NCBI GenBank assembly: GCA_036346205.1
Contig: JARFJB010001976.1
Coordinates: 296,001 to 360,000, forward strand
Length of the DNA stretch: 64,000 nt
Source of the DNA: Vesta saturnalis
Taxonomy: Eukaryota; Arthropoda; Insecta; Coleoptera; Lampyridae
Reading direction: 5' to 3'
The notes below the pieces were generated by a model. That model saw nothing but the letters and a program-made list of their open reading frames with translations. It was not told the DNA's origin and did no database searches. The stretch's first letter is position 1, and every line of letters starts with the position of its first letter. Shown piece after piece: positions 56,214 through 64,000 of this stretch. A program made the translations under genes and the position numbers.

Positions 56214-56830
56214 ATTATGTATAGAAAAACAACACGTACCGATAGATACCTACACGCAAATTACATCACCATCGAACACAGCTCCAGTAAGTCATAAAAA
56301 CGTAGGTGAAGAGATCGCTAAGATCAGCAGACGCAGGCCACGTTGCAGGAGAAATGGATAAACTGAAAGCAGCGCCATTAACAAACGATTACTTGAAAAA
56401 GGATGTCACAGCAGCATCCAAACCACCGAAAACAAAGACTGCAGAAAATGAAGAAAAACCAATTGCCAGAGTACACCTTCCATACGTTAAGGGTATCACT
56501 GAGAGGATTGGTAAAATACTAAAGAAAAATAAAATGCAAACAATATCCAACGCATCAAGGAAGTTATGTGCTATATTGCCTAATCTTAAAACTAAGATAG
56601 CGCTTGAAGGACAAGGAGTGTACGAGATGCCTTTTGGAGATTGCAACAAAACATACATCGGTCAGACCAACCGCAGAGGGAACGTCAGAAGAGAAGAACA
56701 TCGGAATGCCGTAGCAAATTTGTCCATTTAAAAAAACTAAATAGTGCATTCAAGCTTGTTTATAAATATAAGGCCTTTTTGTCAGAGGTATTTCCGAATT
56801 TGAGTGATATTATTATCACTGTCTAATGAT
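56214..56830 (+). pseudogene. Penelope-like element, GIY-YIG endonuclease end
   Basis: Starts with TDRYLHANYITIEHSSS (about 56,228-56,285), part of the region after the Penelope reverse transcriptase. A 141-codon frame (56,306-56,731) contains VHLPYVKGITERIGKILKKN and KLCAILPNLKTKIALEGQGVYEM. The endonuclease core follows, GVYEMPFGDCNKTYIGQTNR, with RREEHRNAV after it. GIY appears as GVY and YIG is intact, with the downstream Arg and the EH pair present. The enzyme nicks target DNA for priming. The reverse transcriptase itself is absent, and a deletion joins the upstream and downstream parts. Confidence 0.8.
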
Positions 56831-57050
56831 AGTGATAAGCGTTGTGTAAAATAAAACACAGGGTCTTATAGCTGCCTTATGAAATGAAACAGGCGTTAGT
56901 TTCAAATTATGTGTGTATTATCAAAATTGAAAATGGAGGTCAGCTTGTTTTTCTGCCACGGGAATTTAACCATTTTCAAAAACGAGATAGTGCGTTCAAC
57001 CTTGTTTATAAATCTAGAGCCTTTTTGTCAGAGGTATTTCCGACAAGACA
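56735..57050. repeat. Direct duplication, about 65 bases
   Basis: AGTGCATTCAAGCTTGTTTATAAAT...TTTTTGTCAGAGGTATTTCCG at 56,742-56,798 recurs at 56,990-57,046 with a few differences, about 250 bases apart. This is probably part of the Penelope-like copy's 3' region. Confidence 0.7.
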
Positions 57051-57219
57051 TTCCTAGTGTGTAAAATAATATAGTGGCCTGCTTTCGAGTTTGATTCTAT
57101 ATTTGTTATTGTATAGGCATTTTAACTAATTTAACTGTAAATCGTATTTTTAACACTGTATGCAAAAACCGGCAGCAGGGTTAAAAGATAATTCGACGCT
57201 CGTATATTGACAATAATTC

Positions 57220-58735
57220 CGAAGGCTTTCTCACGTATTTTTGAATTGTGGTTGGTTTTAGCAGGCTATAAGTTAAGTCAAACCAGTATTTTTGTATTGT
57301 AAGATAATTTTCGCAAGCTGTAAGTTATCATTTGATTGATCGATATTGGATTGATTGAGATTGATCTGCGGATGATCGACTGTTTTTCCACGCCGGTACC
57401 CTCGCGTTTAGGGAAAGTACCAGCTCTGAGTGTTGGTTAGCCTTATCTACAAAGTAAACGGTCGCTCATAGGGGTTAGGCATATACAGTGGGAGAATCGT
57501 TACCTGAAGGTTATGAAGAATTGTTAGCTCAGCTTCTTGTTTGATTGGATTAAGGTTGATTGATTTGACTAATTTGGTTAATTGCTTTGATTGAATGTGA
57601 TTGATCTGATTGTTTGATTTTTTCATTTCCAATAACTCCAGCCCCTATTACAGAAAACATCTATGAGTTTACACTAACAAATTCAAATTTTGAGCTTCGG
57701 AGCCGTAAGAAGGGTGCCAAGGCCTTAGAGCAAGCTGTGAAGCCCTATAACTCTATAAGCTAGCGTTAGGCCTCCTTATTAGAATACAAATCCTACTCGC
57801 GGCAAGCTTTATTTATGTGTTACACGTTAGCACGTTAGCATTAGAATCCCTTATTAGAATACAAATTTAAATTTACCGCCAAGGGGCAAGGGGCAAAGTC
57901 CCGTTGTTTGACTTGATCGAGGTTGATTGCTTTGGTTTTCCGGAAGCAGGTATAGACATCTTATGCAGATCACAAGTTAGAACTAGGACCTCTTATTTCA
58001 AAATTTCCCCATAACCATTACAGTGATATGTATGTAGTTTTAAAATATAGCGGTAGATGGAGCACTTCTATTGCAGAAAACATTCGTTAGTCTATACACA
58101 ACTAGATGGTGCCACAGATAAATTCAAATCTTAGGTAAATGGGGGCAAAAACCTACACCTGTTTTATAAGTTAGAATTAGGGCCCCTTATTACAATACAA
58201 ATTCAAATTCCTCGCCATAACCGAGCAGAATACAGAGACTTAAATACAAATTCAAATTTTCCGCCGATGGGGCCTCGAGATGGGGGCAAAACCCCATGAG
58301 AAAGTTGCGCAGCCCTACACCTGTCTTACAAGTTAGCATTAAGGCCCCCTTATTAGAATACAAATTCAAATTTCCCTCTAATGGGGTTAAGACAATGGGC
58401 AAAGCCCCCCCCCCCCTTACCCTCAAACAAGTTCCAATCACGACAAGTGGGGCGAAGTCCGAGAACAAGCTGCACAGCACTATATCCGTCTTAGAATTGA
58501 GCATTAGGCTCCGTTATTAGAATACAAATTCAAATTTTCCGGTAATGGGTTAAGACACTGGACGAAGTCCGCCGAACAAGTTCCGATCACAAGTAGGGCG
58601 AAGCACCGAGAGCAAGGTACGAAGTCCTACACCTGCCTTACAAGTTAGCATTAGGCCCCCTTATTAGAATACAAATGTAATTTTCCCACCAAGGGGATCA
58701 CGACAATGTGCGATGGTCTCCGAACAAGAACCGAA
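57220..58735. mobile_element. Polinton-derived repeat block without genes
   Basis: The left part (57,240-57,370; TTGAATTGTGGTTGG, GCTGTAAGTTAT, GATTGATTGAGATTGATC) matches 16,020-16,190 of the reduced Polinton. From 57,700 to 58,690 the Polinton module recurs at least five times: CTGTCTTACAAGTTAGCATT, AGGCCCCCTTATTAGAATAC, AAATTCAAATTTTCCG and AAGTTGCGCAGCCCTACACC. A 12-base poly-C tract lies at 58,405-58,416. No Polinton gene is recognisable. Confidence 0.8.
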
Positions 58736-58739
58736 GACC

Positions 58740-59000
58740 TATGCGAAAAGGACCTTAACTGGCAAGATGGCTGGCAGGATTTCTGACAAAATGGCTGACA
58801 GGATGTCTGACAAGATGCCCAACAAAAGAGCACTAATTAGGGTAAAAATACCTTCAAGGGTGGAAAATTCCGTCTAGGGGTTGAAAAAGTCCCCGAAAAG
58901 ACACCATAGGGGTGCTCATTAGGGGTAAAAATTAAGATCAATGGTTGAAAATTCCATCTAGGATTTGAAAAACGACCCGAAAAGAAGCCGTGGGGTGGGA
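58740..59000. repeat. Two minisatellites at the edge of the Polinton block
   Basis: First, 58,762-58,824: about five copies of a 12-base unit like ATGGCTGACAGG / ATGTCTGACAAG. Second, 58,838-58,985: two copies of a roughly 80-base unit (TTAGGGTAAAAAT...GGTTGAAAA...CCCGAAAAGA..CC). Confidence 0.75.
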
Positions 59001-59235
59001 AATGGTCACGGCCACGTGTGCGTGACATCACCCGCCACTGATGACGCCAGGGACCAAAGTGCCTCCACTCGGAGGTTTTTGTCCCAGGTGACCCCATTCT
59101 ACTATTAATGTAATGTGTAACAAGTAAGACTTGAAATGTATTTCTTAGGTTGTTATTTTCTACACCAAACCTGAATTGTTTCTGAAAATAGGTTTTATTT
59201 GTTTTTTTTTATTATTAAAGTATGTAACATATAAA

Positions 59236-61651
59236 GCCTGTCCGGTAGAACTGAACGGGTATCGGATTAACAAGGAGGATTGTCAATATATGGTTCTATT
59301 GTGCTTGAAACCGCCTTAATGCTTTGCTGTCTCGTACTTATTGTACGTGACAAAGAAAGATGGATATATTATGAATAATGCCTCTATTTCTGCCGAACAA
59401 AAGCGTTTGCAACTTTCACACATAATGACAAGGCAATAAGAATCAGATGCAGGTAGAATAGAAATTCAATAGGTATAATAAAATGCCAGTGGTTCTCAAC
59501 ACTGCTTTAACATTACATTTAAAATTTATGGAAGAATGCAAGTTTTATAATAAACATTTATAAAAGCCATTCATAATAATGAATATTCGATTAAGTATAG
59601 GTATTTCAATTTACATTTAGAAAGTTCATTGTATACCTAAGTATGGTAATGACGTTTTAGTGTACTCCAATTACAAAAGAATCCAAATAAATATGCAATA
59701 CTGTAACAATAAGTAATTAATAATAGATTATTATACCATTTAGTAGGTACATATAGGTATAAATAAAACAACTGCAATATCTATATTATCATTATTCTTT
59801 GAGTAAGCGTTTATATAAACTAACCATTAATATAATGCCGAAAAAGTTGAGTAAAGAAATTCGCGAATTAGTTTTAAATACAGTCGATTATTTTAAAGAA
59901 GAAAAAGAAAATGGTGGTCCACTATTATCTACATTTTCTGTTCAACAAAGAACAGCAAACGCGTTAAAACTTTCGGTTTCGACGGTGGGGAAAATCTGTG
60001 CTTTAAAAAAATGGCGGCGAGTTGGAACCTCCAGTGAAAAACAGCGTGTCAAACTTTGCACTACAGATTTTCCAGAAAATGGAAAACAAACAATTCGTGC
60101 ATTAATATACGAGATGTACGCGAAGAAGGAACACGTAACGTTAAATTCATTATTAAACTTCTTAAAATTGAGAACCGCGTATGAAATAGGAAAAACCAGT
60201 TTGGCTCTAGTGTTAAAAAATATGGGCTTTAAATTCCAAAAAACCAACAATAGACGCGGTTTGTGTGAACAAAGCCACATTGTCGCCAAAAGAAACGTTT
60301 TTCTGAGAAAGTATCTCAAAATCTTAACTCCGAAAGTTCGAGACAGTTTGTTTTACAGACGAAACGTGGATATTTAGTAAAGGTAGTACGTCAAAATGTA
60401 CTTGGCAAGATAACAGTGCAAAGAGTTTACATCAACCGAACAAATCATCAGATGGAAAACGATTTATTATCATTGAAGCAGGTAACAGAAACGGTTTTAT
60501 CGACGGAAGTCAATTAATTTTCGGTACAAAAAATAAATCATTAGATTATCACGATAATATGAACGCAGAATTGTTCGAAAAATGGTTTGAGGAATCACTT
60601 TTACAAAATTAGAGGAACCATCAATAATTGTCCTTGACAATGCGAGTTATCATTCTCGAAAGGCAGAGAAGGCAGTCAAAGTTTCTTGGAAAAAGAAGAA
60701 ATACAGCAATGGTTAACCGCTAAAAAATAGCGTGGGAAAATTTTATGACAAAGGCAGAGTTAGTGGAATTGGCCAAAAGAAACAAAGTAGACCAATGCGA
60801 AAATATGTAATCGATGAGCTAGCTCTATCATATGGACATGAAGTTTTGCGCCTGCCCCGTATCATTGCCATTTCAATCCAATTGAGTTGGTATGGGGCAT
60901 TACTAAGAACAAATACGACAAAAGTATCGTTGCGACATCCGGAAAAGACGAAGATGTTCTTAATACGTGGAACGACGCATTAAAAACAGTTAGTGCGGAA
61001 ATATGGCAAAAATGTATTGATCATACGGATAAAATAATTAAAGATACTTTTGTTAATGAAGAGATTGTGGATGAAGTAAGACCTCTTATTTTCACAGTTA
61101 ACACTGAAGAAAGTGATGACGATGATCTTTTCCAAGATTTGGATGACTCAGGAAGTGATGAATCTGAAGCCGAATGACAATTATAATTTTTACATTTAAT
61201 TATAAAAGTATATCTTTGTAATTTAATTAATATTTACTAACTATAATAAAAATGTATTTGTTATTGTTGTTATAAGTATAAGTGAAAGGTGTCAATTGAA
61301 ATTACTTATAGGTAATTAGTAATCGATTATTATTTTTATTATACAAAAGTTGCATTTCTTCACAAATTATATAATGTTAAAGCAGTGTTGAGAACCACTG
61401 GCATTTTATTATACCTATTGAATTTCTATTCTACCTGCATCTGATTCTTATTGCCTTGTCATTATGTGTGAAAGTTGCAAACGCTTTTGTTCGGCAGAAA
61501 TAGAGGCATTATTCATAATATATCCATCTTTCTTTGTCACGTACAATAAGTACGAGACAGCAAAGCATTAAGGCGGTTTCAAGCACAATAGAACCATATA
61601 TTGACAATCCTCCTTGTTAATCCGATACCCGTTCAGTTCTACCGGACAGGC
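59236..61651 (+). mobile_element. Transposon with identical 280-bp TIRs (IS630/Tc1/mariner superfamily)
   Basis: GCCTGTCCGGTAGAACTGAA at 59,236 is mirrored at 61,651. Left arm 59,236-59,515 and right arm 61,372-61,651 are reverse complements with no difference that I can find over 280 bases. Flanks are AA on the left and TA on the right, so the TA target duplication is probably mutated on one side. Identical arms imply recent movement or recent gene conversion. The transposase lies between. Confidence 0.9.
59835..61177 (+). pseudogene. DD(about 82)E transposase, several frameshifts
   Basis: The ATG at 59,835 (MPKKLSKEIRELVLNTVDYF) opens a helix-turn-helix region (NALKLSVSTVGKICALKKW, about residues 38-56) and an intact 180-codon block to 60,377. 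The first catalytic motif FTDETWIFSKGS lies at 60,352-60,387 in another frame. YHDNMNAELFEKWF follows at about 60,547-60,588, the second Asp in VLDNASYHS (60,630-60,656) and the Glu in FNPIELVWG (about 60,870-60,897). The Asp-to-Glu distance is about 82 residues. The acidic C-terminus (EESDDDDLFQDLDDSGSDES) is intact to TGA at 61,177. At least four frame changes occur, several at A or C runs. Confidence 0.85.
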
Positions 61652-61654
61652 TAT

Positions 61655-62210
61655 AGTTTATTTCTTGTTACGTTTTCGAAATTTTAATATGCTTTATATT
61701 TTATACACAACTGCATTGTTTTGTGGAATGTTTCTTTAGTGTTTTAGGCACTGCACTTGATTTTGCATTTTGTTTTGAAAAATAAATGCACCTGAAGTAC
61801 ATGTTTTTGCTAAACTTATAAGTGTAAATTATGTATTAATTTGTACCTGTACCCACACATTAGATAACTTGCTTGATTTATGTGTGCATACACTAAAGGT
61901 AAGTACGGTTTGATCGCATCATTCCTCATTTTATAGGAGTGAGTAAGCGGCAAATTTTTGGTCAATTAAAAAAATACGAATAGCTACCTACCGTGTACTG
62001 CTAATTACAGACCTAATAAAATAAAATAATGAGAAATTCAAAATTCAAGAGTGTTATCGGTCTGTTATTTCGTCTGTCGAGCATTTGCAGCGTTGCCATT
62101 TACTGCGGTCGCGGCCTTTTTTGCAGGTGACCATGCTAGTTTAGACAACATTTATAATTATGCAGCCAAGGGATGTACTGAACCTACAAAATAACCAAAC
62201 TCTAATATTA
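61655..62210. other. No recognisable gene
   Basis: AT-rich spacer, nothing supported. Confidence 0.5.
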
Positions 62211-62213
62211 CCA

Positions 62214-63000
62214 TACAGGGTGTTTTTCACGATGCAATGAATTTGGAGATTTTCCAACGAGCGTGTACTGAATGTTTTCACAGGAAACATCTTGTATGTT
62301 ACAGGATATTTGGATTGACTCATCACCATTGCGCTCCCTTTTTTACAGTAACGGAAGTATTATACCAAAGTCAACAATTTCAGGAATATTCTTACTTTTT
62401 CATTACAAACCGATAAATTATTGTTTCCGATTTGATCTAACGTATAGGTTAGATTTTGGTATTTCAAGAGTTGCGATAAAACAAAATCAAAGAAATTCAA
62501 AAGATGTCCAACCAATAGGAAGACCGCTGCCAATCCATCTACCTTCAAATTCCTGATTCAAAAACCGTTGTACTTCTAGTGCAAAATGTGCTGGAGCACC
62601 GTTGTGCTGAATTCACATATTTTCCTTATAGCAGGAAGAACGTTCTGCAGAAGCTAAGACAGGTGATATTGCAAGAAATACAAATATTGTGCACCATTAG
62701 ATGCCCATGGAAGAAATGTGGTCAGATTATCAAGTTTCACATGAAAGTACCTCAAAGATTTATAGTTCATTGTCTTTGCTTATCAACCGCCCTCACAATT
62801 CTTCGGTTTTCTGTTTAGAAATACTGGAATTGGTACATATTCTCAGAAACAATGAAAATAGTTTGATCACAAAAAAGACGTTATTCAATTTTCTGCAAAT
62901 TTGGTCCTCTTGGTTAAACTTGATCAAGTGAACGGATTACGAGTTATTTGCAATTTCATCAATCACGGTCAATTAAATACTACCGCGCCAAAATTTAGTA
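62214..63000 (-). pseudogene. Decayed mariner-like element, same family as 51.4-52.6 kb
   Basis: Starts at the TIR-like TACAGGGTGTTTTTCACGATGC. The minus-strand second-Asp region reads MWIQHNGAPAHFALEVQRFL (about 62,560-62,620; Asn where Asp is expected), followed by EFEGRWIGSGLPIGW. The 3' TIR is not visible. Frames are broken throughout. Confidence 0.7.
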
Positions 63001-63090
63001 AGTAGTAGTAGTAGTAAGTGGGCCGTAGACTAAAAGTCATAATTGTCAAAGAGTTTATTCAGTTAAACAAATTATTAATTAACAAACAAA

Positions 63091-64000
63091 TTAGTTGATT
63101 AAATGTTCGAATTGTTCACCGTTGACTGCTATGCATTTACGAATTCTTTTCATGATTGACCGACGTACGTTGAAAAATAATTGCGGATCACCTCTTATTA
63201 AATTAGAGCAATCAAAAATTCGTTGCTGGAGATGCTGGACGTTTGTAATTGGCACCGAATACACCATGACTTTTAAACGACCCCAGAAAAAATCCATTGG
63301 GTTTAGATCCGGTGAACATGCAGGCCAAGGAACCGGTCCTCCACGTCCAATCCAGTTTGCATTAAAAGTTCGATTCAATGACCACCTAGCAGTGAGTGCA
63401 AAATGAGGAAGCGCACCTTCGTGCATGAAACACATCCGACCCCTAACATCCAGATGGACATCTAGTAACTCGTGTAAATCATTATCCAAAAAATTGCTGT
63501 ATGAATTACCATTTAAACGTCAAGTCAAAACGAATGGACCAATGACATTATTGCCAATAATACCAGCCCATATATTCACACTGAATTGCTGTTGATGATT
63601 GGTTTCAATGAAAACGCGTGGATTTTTATAACCGTAGTAATGATTGTTATGGAAGTTAAAAGTTCGATTTCTGGCGAAACCTGCCTCGTCAGTGAATAAG
63701 ATAATCGATGGATAATTTCGGTCATTATTATTATTTTTCTAGAAACCGACGTGAAAAGTTCACTCTTGTTTGAAAACCATTAATGGTCAAAGCTAGTATC
63801 TTTCGATAATGGAAAGGTCGCAAGAGTTCCGTTTTAATAATTCTACATATCGTGGACTGATTTGAATTATTTACTCTTGCCATTTGACGCGAGCTTGTTG
63901 TGGGATCAGCGTCAATTGCATCCAACATTCTTTGTTCTAAAACTCTGCGGGTTACAAGATCGGTAGAGCATCGGATTTTCTCGACTCCAAAAATGGCTGT
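63091..64000 (-). pseudogene. Mariner-like transposase, cut by the window edge
   Basis: Minus strand, from the window edge: HTH part DADPTTSSRQMARVNNSNQS (about 63,850-63,925), then LLRPFHYRK, a stop at 63,731, and faint middle motifs (FTDEAGFARNRTF at about 63,660-63,700). A 132-codon block (63,091-63,489) has CFMHEGALPHFALTARW, in which Glu replaces the second catalytic Asp. WPACSPDLNPMDFFWGRLK carries the third Asp, 36 residues away, and the C-terminus is CIAVNGEQFEHLIN. This is the same D,D36,D type as at 8.1 kb but a different subfamily. The start lies outside the window. Confidence 0.8.

Noticed and set aside
1..64000. CRISPR arrays, bacterial operons, rRNA or tRNA genes
   Set aside because: No regularly spaced repeat-spacer structure, no bacterial gene density and no rRNA wording. 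A few tRNA-sized hairpins cannot be excluded without a tRNA scanner.

Overview
The window looks like intergenic or intronic DNA from an arthropod, almost certainly an insect. It is AT-rich, full of TA and GT/CA microsatellites, and dominated by decayed mobile elements. The only confidently recognised host gene segment is one exon (5,970-6,878) encoding the end of the membrane domain and the cytoplasmic coiled coil of a GABA-B type receptor. Two other short open stretches (near 32.2 kb on the minus strand and 45.9 kb on the plus strand) look like possible host exons, but I cannot name them. I cannot fix the insect order from this sequence.

Layout. 0-6 kb: two broken non-LTR reverse transcriptase relics (about 0.9-1.6 and 4.1-5.7 kb), microsatellites and a small inverted-repeat element. 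6-8 kb: the GABA-B exon and a possible Penelope-like tail. 8.1-10.5 kb: a mariner-like element with long terminal inverted repeats (TIRs) and a broken transposase. 12.7-13.5 kb: a large GT-rich microsatellite. 14.3-18.6 kb: a shrunken Polinton/Maverick with both TIRs, an adenain-like cysteine protease and a second, nested pair of inverted repeats. 19.0-20.2 kb: a third reverse transcriptase relic. 24.1-26.6 kb: a pogo/Tigger-like element with intact ends. 30.6-31.0 kb: the 3' end of another retrotransposon. 33.9-35.5 kb: a fourth reverse transcriptase relic. 35.6-38.8 kb: a second Polinton relic on the minus strand with packaging ATPase, PX-like protein, integrase with chromodomain and another conserved protein. 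39.1-40.5 kb: an ORF-less TIR element. 42.9-43.7 kb: a truncated transposase related to the element at 59.2 kb. 49.8-56.2 kb: a dense cluster of mariner and Tc1 remnants. 56.2-56.8 kb: the GIY-YIG end of a Penelope-like element. 57.2-59.1 kb: a Polinton-derived repeat block. 59.2-61.7 kb: a transposon with two identical 280-bp TIRs. 62.2-64 kb: two more mariner-like relics, the last cut by the window edge.

There is no operon or pathway logic; nearly all coding traces are independent selfish elements. The most interesting items are the reduced Polinton with nested palindromic structure, the 59.2-61.7 kb element (perfect TIRs, frame-broken transposase, about 82 residues between the second and third catalytic residues), a mariner insertion whose empty target site is preserved in a paralogous repeat in the same window, and a repeat module shared by three Polinton-related loci.
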